This document shows, one piece after another, positions 48,960-59,734 of a stretch of 64,000 nt of DNA. The DNA lies in contig OZ017805.1 in assembly GCA_963969395.1 (NCBI GenBank), forward strand, positions 1-64,000, written 5' to 3'. A program made the position numbers and the translations under genes. Origin of the DNA: Pseudoscleropodium purum. Taxonomy: Eukaryota; Streptophyta; Bryopsida; Hypnales; Brachytheciaceae. The notes beneath the pieces are model-generated. The model worked only from the letters and a program-made list of their open reading frames with translations. It was not told where the DNA came from and ran no database searches. The stretch's first letter is position 1. The number at the start of each line of letters is the position of its first letter.

Positions 48960-50680
48960 TCCCTTGCCACTTGACTAAGCCTTTCACGAAGAACTAAGAG
49001 TTTTTCAAATGACACACCGATTGTTTGGATGGAAGGACCTTGGCATGAAGGATTAGTACTTTGGCTCAAAAGACCCTTCTATGGCACTAAATAAGAGCCT
49101 TTTATAGAGAACCCCACATCCTACTGGGGACAATGGATTAAATTTAAAGAGAGATTTTTTGAGCACCGAAGGAAGTTTTTAGTATTTGAGAGAACCCAAA
49201 GACCTTGACAAAGAACCAAGAGTCTCTCAAATGACACCCCCAAAATTGAGAAAGAACTCCTTGGCATCACAAAAATGACTTGTTGGACCCAAAGAGCCTT
49301 CTATGGCACCAACCAAAAGTCTCTCCAATTACATCACAAAAAATGAAGAGAGACTCACCTTCAACCCCAAAATGGCTCTTCTAGTCAAAGAAGCCTTTTT
49401 TTGGCTCTTGTAGACCTTTTCAAAGATTCTAGAGTCCTTCTAATGACAAACCTAAAAGAATTGAAGGAAATTTTTTTGGCACCACAGTAAGGTTTCTAAG
49501 ATCTAGTAGACCCTTCCAAGGCTACAAAACTTTAATAAACAACCAAAAGACTTTTGAATGACACCCTCCAAAAGTGAAGGAGTGAAGGACAATCTTTTGG
49601 TGTCAAGTAATGGCTACTTTGATTCAAAGGGCCTTTTATTGCACCAAAAGTTTGTCAAATGCTTTACCCCAAAAATGAAGTAAAATCCATTGGTACTTTT
49701 GATTTGGAGAGCCTTTTGTAGCACCAAGAATCTATCTAATGACATACTAAACACATGAAGGAAAAATTAGTTGTACTAAGAAATGTCTACTTGGATTTGA
49801 AGTTTGGAACCTTCTATGGCACCAAGAATCTATCTAATGCTATACTAGAATAAATCAAGGAAAATTCCTTTGGTACTAAAAAATGGCTTCTTTGATCTAA
49901 GGAATTTTCTGTGACACCAAGAGTCTATCATATGACATACCTCAAAATTAAAGGAGTCACTTGTACTAAGAAATGGCTCTTTGGATTTGTGGTCTAGAGT
50001 CTTGTATGGTATCAAGAATTAAAGATAATGACGACCCACTAAACATTAAAGGAAAGCCCTTTGGCACCAAGGAAGGGCTTCCCAAGTTTGAGCAACTTTT
50101 TCTAGGAGCCCTTTAGCACCAAGGAAGGACTTTTTGGATCCAAGAAGCCTTAGTTGGATTTTGGCAAGCCTTCTTTGTAGGAGTCCTTGAGTGCGAAGGA
50201 AAGGCACTTCAGATCCAAGGAGCCTTTCTTGGATTCCACTGAACCCTTTTTTATTTTGGCACCATGTGGCCAAATTGCACCATCTCAAAATGTATGATTA
50301 TTTTGTGTAGCATAAAAGAAATATTTTGTTGCCCATTTTTTTCTTTTCTATGAAAAATGTGGATGAAATTGCCAAATTTGGATGAAAAAGTGTATGGATG
50401 TGATTGAAAAGTGTATTTTGGTCTAAACAATGGATGAACGTAGAATTATGATACGTCACCAAATTTTAAGTGATCGCCACTATAGCACTCTTATAAAAAG
50501 TAAAAAAAGAAGTCTTTTTTGAAAGAGCCATTTGGTACTAAGGAAGGGAAGTCCTCTTTCCATTCCAAGGACCAATTCTTAGGTTTTGAAGAACTTTCTT
50601 TGCGAGAGTCCTTTGGCACCAAGAAGGGCTCCTTGGATCCAAGGACCCTTCTTTGAATTCCTAAGTATCTTTTTCACTAG
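48960..50680 (+). repeat. Degenerate tandem repeats of about 120-130 bp
   Basis: Motifs such as GCCTTCTATGGCACCAA, AAGAGTCTATC(T/A)AATGACA, AATGAAGGA and TTTGGCACCAAGGAAGG recur about every 120-130 bases, with strong divergence and shorter sub-repeats near 50.04-50.25 and 50.52-50.67 kb. This is an old array that has lost its regular spacing. Confidence 0.7.
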
Positions 50681-50822
50681 TAGAAAATGATGTCCAAATC
50701 CACAAAAATCAACAAATTTTTGTTGAAGTGGGTATTATATGGATCATTTTAACAATTTTTGTTGATTTGGCACAAGTTAACAAAATGATCATAATTTTTT
50801 TTGTTGATTCGGATAGCACAAC
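50676..50822. mobile_element. Possible hairpin element with a CACTA-like left end
   Basis: CACTAGTAGAAAATG at 50676 starts a stretch in which ATCAACAAA, TTTGTTGAA, TTTTGTTGATTTGG and GTTGATTCGGA form several inverted pairs. The right end is not defined, so this is tentative. Confidence 0.3.
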
Positions 50823-50874
50823 ATTCTATTTGGAAGAATATTGTGGAAATGATATACAAATAAAAAATGTAGAT

Positions 50875-51315
50875 TTTGATTTTTAGATTCCATTTGTATA
50901 ATTAGATTCACCAATGCCATCAGTACTATTTTTTATATAAATTTCTAAACTCAATTACAAGCAAGATATTGTCATTTTTTGAATAAAACTTGTTGGAATG
51001 GATTTGAAATGAGTTTCTCTTCATATGATAATGTTTCAAAAATTTTGTGTTCTTTAAATACATGACCTCATTTTTGCAAATCCAGTTTTGAATCCTAAAC
51101 CAATGCAATTTTTGGCTTGACAGGCTTCCACATTTGTAATTTAGAAAAATAACCTAAACCCTAAACACCAAATTCGACCATTAGATAGGATAGGAACTTG
51201 ATAAAGTATCTCCCTAAATTAGATGACTTTCATCCAAGCAATCTCAAAAAGAAAACTAATTTTGAATCTGTCCATCGTCCAAAAATTGGACATTTCAATG
51301 CACTAGGGTTGAATG
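50875..51315 (+). repeat. Dispersed repeat related to the 249-bp array flank
   Basis: Single copy matching 25830-26250 in order, with many differences. It includes one unit of the 249-bp family (CTAAACTCAATTACAAGCAAGATATT, AACTTGTTGGAATGGATTTG) plus the non-tandem flank. It shows what the family looks like before tandem growth. Confidence 0.7.
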
Positions 51316-52122
51316 TGTAAATTTATACATATTTACATTAAAGATGTTTGTAGGTTCCCAAGGACCTTAAACTAACCTTAGAGGAGTGACCAAAGTTGTA
51401 GGCAAAAATGCACATTTTCCATAATATAAAAGCTCCCATTTTCAACCCTATCTAAAAATCCCTTTAAGTATGAATGAGATGTATATGACATTTATACTAA
51501 TTTTTTCCTTTGGTAATTGAATCCCTTGAGGACAATTGTCCATTGAGTGGACAATAAAGAATCGAAGTAGTTATTTTCCTATAAAAATAATTTTGGTTGG
51601 TTGTTCACAAAAATTTGATGCAAAGTATATGCATGCACCTTTAGTAGAAATATAATTTTTCTTCCAATTGGGTGCCTAGATCAAAAGTTATGGAGCCTTC
51701 ACCTTTTTTTGTAGCTGAGGTATTTGGACATCTTTTGGGCATCTTTTGCTAAAATACTCATGGACTTTTGAAGTTTGGCATGTATATAACTAAAAAAAAT
51801 CAGCGTACAATTTGGTAAAAAACAAATTTGTTTTCAAAGAAGTCAAAGTTCTTGAAATTTTTCCCACATATTCCAAATGTTTGTCTTTGACTTTTCATTG
51901 ATTTCATTTCAAACAAAAATAATTCTTATTGCATGAGAAATCATCATGCCAATTCACTTAACCCCCTTACATTGTAGGGTGATTTAGAAATAGCTAGAGT
52001 CTGTATTTGCTTTTGAAATTTTTTGTGAGTAAGCCAAATATCATTTCTATACTTACAAATGGTTAAAGTTCTCCTTTTGGAGTAGAAACCAAATTTCACT
52101 CGAAGAAGGCTTAAAGTCTATA
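51316..52122. other. AT-rich region, nothing recognised
   Basis: No gene or repeat is seen. Confidence 0.5.
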
Positions 52123-52275
52123 CACCACAAAAAAATGGTAGTATCAATGACTTGTCCACAATGATTGCATCAACAACAATGATTGCAAAATAGTCATTTT
52201 GTAGTCATTTTGTAATCATTGTTGTTGGCATAGTCATTGTGGACAAGTCATTTATACCCCCGTTTTTTTGTAGTG
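52123..52275. mobile_element. CACTA-like hairpin MITE, 153 bp
   Basis: Almost the whole element is one inverted repeat. The left arm reads CACCACAAAAAAATGG...ATGACTTGTCCACAATGA...CAACAACAATGATT. The reversed right arm reads CACTACAAAAAAACGG with the same following segments. CACTACAAAAA is the typical terminus of plant CACTA (En/Spm) elements. It encodes no protein, and its transcript would fold into a long hairpin. Confidence 0.75.
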
Positions 52276-52734
52276 GTAGACCTCATTTAATAGGAAGGAA
52301 AAAAAAATTATGTTGACTCCAAACATTATAATCTTTCAATCTAGATGGTCAAATGGGCTCAAATTTTTTTCACACATCGAACATAGTAGATTGTATAGTA
52401 CGATTCTTTAAAATATGAATATTTTGTAAGATTTATTTTTTTCGCACCAAAAATCTTCTTTTTTTCCCTCAAAATATTTTGGTGTCTATCTAAACCCAAA
52501 ACTATATATCTTTTGCACCACTAATCCGAATGCAATGAATCAAAGCTTCTCATTTAGACCAAAATCTAATTTGTGAATACAAAATATTTAAAAAAATGAT
52601 TTGAATTTTTGGTGAATTTTTTTTGTTGCTTGGCTTCCCCTATTTTAAGGTGATTGTGGTATAATTTTTGCTCCTTGGTACCAATTGGAATAAAAATCAT
52701 ATTTCCAAGAAAATTGCAAAAGTTGCAAATACTT
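52276..52734. other. AT-rich region, nothing coding
   Basis: Part (about 52515-52670) loosely resembles 13618-13800, including AATGAATCAAAGCTT. Possibly an old dispersed repeat. Confidence 0.4.
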
Positions 52735-53405
52735 TAGCGATGTTGTAATCTAGCCCAACGATGGTGTAACCCAAGCCTAATGATGGTGTAATCCGGCCCA
52801 ATAATGGTGTAATTTGGCTATAACACGGTGTAATCCGGGTCCAATAACAAAGAAACCCAACCCGATGATGGTGTAACCCGGCCATGACATGGTATAACCC
52901 GGCTCCAATAATGGAGAAACCCAACCCAATGATGGTGTAACCCGGCCCAACCATGGTGTAACCCGGCTCCAATAACGAAGAAACCTAACCTGATGATGGT
53001 GTAACCCGGCCCAATGATGGTGTAATCCTGCCCAGCCATGGTGTAACCCGGCCCAATAATTGTGTAATCCGGCCCAGCCATGGTGTAACCTGGCCCGATG
53101 ATGGTGTAATCCGGCCCAATGATGGTGTAACCTGGCCTAATAATGGTGTAACCCGGTCCAACCATGGTGTAACCCTGTCCAGCCATGGTGTAACCTGGCC
53201 CAATAATGGTGTAATCCGGCCCAGCCACGGTGTAACCTGGCCTAGCCATAGTGTAACCCGGCCCAACCATGGTGTAATCCGGCCCAACCACAGTGTAACC
53301 TGGCCTAGCCATAGTGTAACCTGGCCCAATGATGGTGTAACCCGGCCCAACCATGGTGTAACCCGGTCCAATGATGGTGTAACCCGGCCCAACCATGGTG
53401 TAACT
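52735..53405 (-). repeat. 21-bp minisatellite related to the 22-bp array
   Basis: About 32 units of 21 bases, consensus GTGTAACCCGGCCCAAYSATG, plus a few longer spaced units at the left edge. It shares GGTGTAACCCGGCC with the 22-bp array 5 kb away. The unit is a multiple of three, so the minus strand holds in-frame heptads (YTIIGPG, YTMVGPG) in a frame of 208 codons (53444-52818). No start context or other coding sign supports a real protein. Confidence 0.95.
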
Positions 53406-53639
53406 TATTTGGTGGGCAGCCCAAAAAACTTCCTTAAAAATCATTTGAAAAATAAAATAAAAATTGAAATTGGTTCCAAAAATTCATATATACTTGGAAA
53501 GCTTTGAATAGTTCCAATTTTCTAACTTTACTCAAAATTATGGCCCAAAGAAGGTGTAATGGTGTAATGGTGTAATGTTCCTTATTTTCAATATCTTCTT
53601 CTATAACCAAAAGAAACAAAACCCTCAACCCCGAGTTGC

Positions 53640-54075
53640 TAAAGCCATGAACCCCTAAACCCTAGAATTGTAATAACTTTTGATTGTCAAGGAATTAGAG
53701 GACGTGCTTTACACCGTTGGAAAGAAGACAAGAAATCAGTCCAGATGCGCTCAGAAATTTCTCCAATTGGGCAAGAATTGATGGAGATATCAGTCGCCGA
53801 AGTTGTTTTGACCCATGAAAACCACGACCTTCAACCCCCCCTAACTTTTCATGGGTGAGGAATTAGACCTTCGGACTACTGTCGTTGGAAAGAAGAGGAG
53901 ACATCAGTCCAGATGCGCACAAAAATTTCTCCAATCAAGCGAGAATTGCTTGAGATTTCCGTCGCCGAAGTTGCTGCCAGTGTTGAAAACTGCGACCTAA
54001 AAAGGGCTATAACTTTTGAATGGTAATGAATTACACCACGAGATTACTACCGCTGGAAAGAGGAGGAAAAATCAG
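53640..54075 (+). repeat. About 168-bp tandem repeat, 2.5 copies
   Basis: TAACTTTT...GGAATTA...GTTGGAAAGAAGA...ATCAGTCCAGATGCGC...TCGCCGAAGTTG recurs at about 53674, 53842 and 54010, with moderate divergence. Higher in CpG than the flanks. Confidence 0.8.
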
Positions 54076-54350
54076 TCAAGATAGGCCGAAAAACCCACAG
54101 ATTAGCGAAAGTCGACACAGATTAACAAAGGAATTCGTTACACGGTGTAACCCTTTGTTAAAAGGTGTAACGATTTACACCGAATGCGTCGCATTCTGGT
54201 ACCTTCTTGCTATAGGCCGACAAACGCACAGATCAGCGAAAGTCGACACAAATTAACAAAGGAAATCATTACACGGTGTAACCCTTTGTAAAAAGGTGTA
54301 ATGATTTACACCGAATACGTCGCATTCTGGTACCTTCTTGCTATAGGATA
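54076..54350 (+). repeat. About 134-bp tandem duplication with TTACACGGTGTAA palindromes
   Basis: Two copies of a unit with GCGAAAGTCGACACA, TTACACGGTGTAACCCTTTG, AAAAGGTGTAA, GATTTACACCGAAT and GCATTCTGGTACC. Each unit holds a near-palindromic TTACACGGTGTAA followed by GGTGTAA and TTACACC in opposite senses. These are the same heptamer as in the nearby minisatellites. Confidence 0.85.
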
Positions 54351-54419
54351 CCCATGTAAACTTCAAATTCAATCACCTTCAAAAAGTCAATTCTAGGGGA
54401 TCAAAAAGTCAAATCAGCC

Positions 54420-54850
54420 ATATTTCCCAAAAAAACTCATATGTTTAGGCTTTTTATTACTCCATCGTGTTCACAACCCTTCAAAATGGGGGGGTAGGTA
54501 TCCTCTATTTTTTCAAAATCCTCAACATGCCAAAGATAGCACCTAAAAATGTCACTTTTAAAATGCTTGCTGCACCTAACTAAACCCTTTTTTGGAAAAA
54601 TGAACACCACCATTGGATTCACAACACCCTCAAATAGGGGGGTAGGTCAACTCCAAACTTCAAAATAACTTTTCATGAAGAAAGTCAATTCACCCTTAAA
54701 AAATAAAACTCGTCATATCTCACAAATGGTGATATTGTTAAGGTGGTTTTTTTCACCATTGGATGCGCAATATATGATAATGGGGGGTAGGCCAAAAATC
54801 AACCTTAAAAAAGTATGTCCAAAAATCGGGGACATCCTTGTAACCCTAAG
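54420..54850 (+). repeat. Degenerate tandem repeat of about 140-170 bp
   Basis: Three loosely similar units, each with (A/T)CACCATTGGAT or CTCCATCGTGTTCAC, then CAACCCTC/ATATGATAA, then GGGGGGTAGG, then TCAAC..TTCAAAAT. Divergence is high. Confidence 0.5.
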
Positions 54851-55239
54851 AAATATTTCTAAGCAAAGTTTGAAACTCCCCCCAAAGTCCAAAAGTAGTT
54901 AAATATGGCATAAAAACTTTTGTATGACAAAGATAATCACTTGCTTCTTTTGCATGTAGTTGTGTTGATTTTTTTTTTTATCTTTATCACTCAAACAATT
55001 TTGACGGTCTATAGGAGTGAACCTCAAGTGCACAAAAACAAAAATAAAAATCAATCAAGATCATTGTGAATTGATTCATATGTATTTTATTGTATGTGAA
55101 ACCATATGTATCTCTTACATTTCAACATTTGTGCACATACTTACAAAGGTAGAAGACGAGATCATTGTGAAGGAGGAAGCAAAAAGATGTGTTTTTATAC
55201 TTGAAAGTACTCAAAGTAGTTTTAGTGTGAAATGTATCT

Positions 55240-55970
55240 AAGACTTTAAATCTTAGTAAGTCAAGTATACAAAGGTTATGCAAGATGATGAATAGTATAG
55301 AGTAGTTTGTTCTAATCAATTTGAATAGGAGAGAGATAGGTAATGCAAGAGACTACAAAATAGGTTCAAGAAGTTTATGGAATAGAGGTGAATGATGTTA
55401 CTATAAGTTCTATACTTCATAGAGTAGGTTTACATTCATATGTGAAAATGAAGAACTTTATCTCAAATGGAAAAATATCAAGGCCTACTTAGAATTTGCA
55501 ATAAAGTATCAATATTGGACTATTAATGGTTAGAATCATGTGATATTTTCAAATCAATCTAGAATTGTTAAATTTTCTTCAAATAGAAGAATGTGGTGTT
55601 GAACTCATAATTCAAATCTTTTTTAAGGGGATTATTATATCCAAAATTAAGTATGCTGATGGTTTGATGATAATATTAGAATCTAATATGATATACAAAA
55701 TTAAAGGTTATTTCAATTAGCATGGTTATCTAGAACATTTGGAAGAATATTCTATGGTGTAATTCAAAAGTTAAACTTAGATGTATCAAAAGTCATCTTT
55801 CAACAAGACAATGTGCCACTTAAAGTATATATCATTGGTTTTCTACAAAATCTTTAACCCTTGAATGATGGACTACAAGACTTGTGACTGTGGAAATCAT
55901 TTGTTTCAATTTTGTATGCATTTTTGGATTACAAAAACAAAAAAGCACTCATTGTAGAAGACCTTCTCTT
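55240..55970 (+). pseudogene. Dead Tc1/mariner-type transposase
   Basis: Plus-strand translation, with several stops and shifts, follows the DDE region of Tc1/mariner transposases: SILHRVGLHSYVK, then N-GK (RL)EFAIKYQYWTI-GW-HVIFSNQSRI (55411-55565), then VIFQQDNVPL (55789-55818), matching the family motifs FAKKY, WT--W--VIFSDES and QQDNAP. The first catalytic Asp of VIFSDES is Asn here (55552-55554), the usual Trp after WTI-G is TAG, and the final DDE residue is not found. A helix-turn-helix-like start may lie near 55245. No terminal inverted repeats were found by eye. The spacing looks more like the Tc1 type than the plant mariner type, but that is a guess. Confidence 0.75.
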
Positions 55971-57030
55971 TTCCCATAAAATTTAGAGGATGAATAGTTG
56001 CACTTTAATTTTGCATGGAAAGATTTTTTGTCAATCATCGGCCAAAAAATGTCTGCTGTATTGTTTATAAATTAAGTCTCTAAGCTTAGCTCACTCAATC
56101 ACCAAATATAAATCCCAATATGCATCTACAGAAAATTTTGAATAGGAAATTAAATTAGTATTTCTTCTATCTCAAAATAAATCCATAGTTCAAATTATTA
56201 ATTTTCTCAAATTGAATTATATGCTTTAGTAGAAATGAAACTTTATGCACCCTTAACTTAACAGTGTCAACTAGGTAGGTCTCAATCACCAAAGCAAATT
56301 GAAATTGAATCACAAGAGTGAAAATTTAAACTTATGAAAACCTTTGATACCCAAAGTTGTTAGAGCATGATCAAAACACCACAAAAAATGGTTGAGAAAG
56401 CACTTAAAATGAATAGCAATCAATGTTGTCTCTCATCCAATACAACTATATACATGTTATCTATTTGAACAAGTCCTTTCTTAACTTGCAATTACTACAA
56501 CCAAGGCTCTTTTCCTAAACAAAAACAAAAAGAATGAATTCTAGTAGCGACTTCATACTCCAAAGACGATGAAGTTGAATCATTGGAGCTAATCAAAGTT
56601 GAATCAAAGAAATTGCTTGAAATTGAATGCATAAGAGGTGATTGAAGTTCATTGCACTAAAGCTAGTAACAAAATTAAAGAAAATTGACAATTCTATTAC
56701 TTTTTTCAACATGGTCTACTTGACTTTTGACTATAAAACTTTCACTCTTATTGGAGGCACTAGAAGCTACAATAACTATGCATCTCCATCCAAATAGGAG
56801 CTTTTTTTTCTAAGAAACCACAAATTTATTTAGAAACAAAGGGAATATGATACAACATCAAAGATATTAGCAAAATTGTGGTCTTGTGTAGAAGAATCCT
56901 TTTCTTCTATCATTACAAATGATTGCAAATGACTTCTAGAAAGCATGCCTAGATGAATAGCAATTGCACTAGAAGCCAAAGGAAAATGGACAAAATATTG
57001 AGTAATTATCACACTGGGCCTTCAAAACTA
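55971..57030. other. AT-rich region, nothing recognised
   Basis: No gene is seen. It may include the lost 3' part of the transposase copy. Confidence 0.45.
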
Positions 57031-57219
57031 CACATTAGAAGAAAATTGGGTTGGAAATCATAAAAACTTGTGACATTGGCTTTGTTGAGTTCCTTGTTTT
57101 CAACACAAAATTTTGCGCTAGAATGCCATTCTAATACAAGATTTTGTGCTAGAAATTAGGAACTCAACAACACCAAGGTCATAAGTTTTTATGGTTTCCA
57201 ACATAGTTTTTTTCTAGTG
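57031..57219. mobile_element. Hairpin MITE with CACTA-like ends, about 190 bp
   Basis: Two arms of about 80-90 bases pair: left CACATTAGAAGAAAA..TTGGAAATCATAAAAACTTGTGAC..TTGTTGAGTTCCT, and reversed right CACTAGAAAAAAA..TTGGAAACCATAAAAACTTATGAC..TTGTTGAGTTCCT. CACTAGAAA at the right end is CACTA-like. The inner part also pairs (TTTTG(C/T)GCTAGAA against TTCTAGCACAAAA). It encodes no protein. Confidence 0.75.
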
Positions 57220-59734
57220 ATACCAAAGCATAAAAAAGCTTGAATTTCTTTCTCATTTTGTTGAAATATAAGATTTTGCTCAAATCTCTATAAAATATAC
57301 AATTCATTATATATACTATTTTCAAAATTTTATTACTTTTCATTTTAAGATTTCATTTTATGCTCTCACAATGTACCATTTACAATCACTCAAATAGTTT
57401 TGAAGGTCATTGTAAAAGTAGTCTAGCATTGTATGAACGTAAATTCAAGTTCTAAGTAGATTAGCTATTGTTGGATTTTCCCTCAACTTTTTCCTTGACA
57501 CGTTGTATTTCATTTCTTTTTATTTACACAATGAAAGTTGCCTCTCTTCCAAAAAAAATAGGTATTTCAAGATGCAATAACTTAAATAAGTTTTGGTTAG
57601 CTACTTTTTTTCCCCCATGATTTGTAATTGCAACAACTGGCATCACAAGACATGCTTTATACAATACCTTCTAAGAAGTCTTGCAATCCCATGTCTAGTG
57701 TTTTTGCCTTTTACAAGGTGAGTCATGTACCTTGTTGTGGCTCATTTCACTTTATAGAAATATCTCTCTTGACGAGAGGTGATTGATTTTGGAAATACTA
57801 AATTGAATTTAAAGCTACAAGGCTATAATTGAATATTTCATTTTAAGTCACAAGTAGTAGATTTCAATAGGCCTTGGAGTTGAGAAGATCAACATTACAA
57901 CATATATACTTCTAATGATTGTTGGTTATAGATATTGTCTAAAAGTTTTGTGAGAAAAGATTGTTTGTATAGAATATTGGGCATGCAACGTTTCTAGGAG
58001 TTGTGTAAGTAGACTTTGTGAAGTTCTAAATAGTATTAATGAACTTTGTAATGTAATATAATGTAAATTTTTTTGAATGATCATCAAATTCTTCTTACTT
58101 CAATTTAATAAAGAATGTGTAGAAACAAATCAAAGATCAAGTGTAAAAATATATAAACTCTATAATAAAGTTAAAATGTGGACATTAATGAATTTAACAA
58201 GGGAAGATATATTTATAGAAAGTTATTTCTACAACACCAAATCAAATAGAAGCTGTAGTAACAACTTCATATAGTAGTACTCAATGATAGTGTATATAAT
58301 ACTTTGTTACCAAATAGTTGCTAGTAATCAAGACATAATGTAAAATTCATATTATAGTAGGCTTCTATGATAGTATAGCTCTCTAATGATACCCTATTTG
58401 ACAACATTTATTCAAATTTTTTTTTATAAATGAACCTATTTTCCTATACCTTAATCCTTGAAAGATAAAGGGGTGACCTTGAAAATCATTAGTTTTTATT
58501 ATTGTGTGAATTTTTAGCTTCAAATATTACAAAAGCACTCATTGAAAGTCAAATTACTGTAGAAAATGAGTAGTCAAACTTCTATCTTGTTACAAGAATT
58601 CCCTATGATCCATAGGACACCTATTGACACTTAAAGGTTAAACATGTATGAAAGAAAATAACAAAGTACAATAAAGTCACATAGAGAAATTTTACCTACA
58701 TAAATATACTAACAAGAAAGCTGTAAACAACAATGTTTCTTAAGTACATGAGCAATCAGATGTAAAAAATTTATCACATATTTTTTAAACAATTATTATA
58801 TAAAACCATGAAAAACAAATAAAATAATTCACCAGAAATTTAAGGTTACATAAAGCAATAGATTTAGAAGGATATAGTTTGGATAGGATATTCTTAAAAT
58901 GGAATTAAAAAAGGAAAAGTTTGAAGGGCTTCTACGTGGGGTTGCAAGACTTCTTGAAGGGTACCAGTAAATAAAGTTGTCTGATATAAACAGGAACAGT
59001 CACGAAGCCACAAAACATCGTCAAAAATCAGTTCTACTACGTTTCATAGTGCTTCATGAAACGTTTCTTAAAAACTCATTCGAAAAGTGAAGCCACCAAG
59101 CATGTCTGGAATGGATCACAATACGAAATGAGTCGGGCACTTGGATAATGAGAACTAAAACTGAGACCTCTGTATGATACATGCTTCGTTCTCCGCGTCA
59201 AATTTCGATGAAAGATGACCTTGGCATTGACCGGTTCCTAAAGAAGCTGAAGATAAAAACTGTAAGCCCGGCATTGTCCAGACTCTACACCTGCTTTTCT
59301 AAGCTTAGCCATATCTTTCACCTGGATGTCAATGATCCTATCATTAGACATCTTAAGCACTACCAAGAATGTGAAGTGAAAACTCAGTACACTTTAGTTT
59401 TCAATTTGAGACCTCAAGCGCACTCTGTCCATAAATGCTACTCAATCATGTTCTACAAGTATGTTCTGCAGAAGCCCAACTAGATAATAATTAACATGAG
59501 AAAACAATTCGTGCTGGACGCTCTAATGCTTCAATCTTTCCACTGCCAATACAAACGAGTACAAGACAATCAGCATCATTCCTTCCCAGAAAAATTATTC
59601 ACAAATACAAGAAAACTATCAAACACGAATACAAAATGAACAAACTGACTGAAACTTTAAAACTGCATCATAATAAGAATTGACACAGGCTCCTTGGAAC
59701 TTACAAGTTCCTGAAACCCATCATCTTTCAGTAC
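57220..59734. other. AT-rich region, then less AT-rich sequence with no recognised gene
   Basis: AT-rich to about 58.9 kb. From there composition changes towards the homeodomain gene. A plus-strand frame of 100 codons (59181-59483, starting MLRSPRQISMKDD) matches no family I know and lies beyond the 3' end of that gene. None of the later RLT domains (DDT, WHIM) could be seen here on the minus strand. Confidence 0.45.

Noticed and set aside
52818..53444. A 208-codon minus-strand frame with heptad repeats
   Set aside because: The 21-bp unit is a multiple of three and lacks stops. No flanking coding sequence, homology or start context supports a protein.
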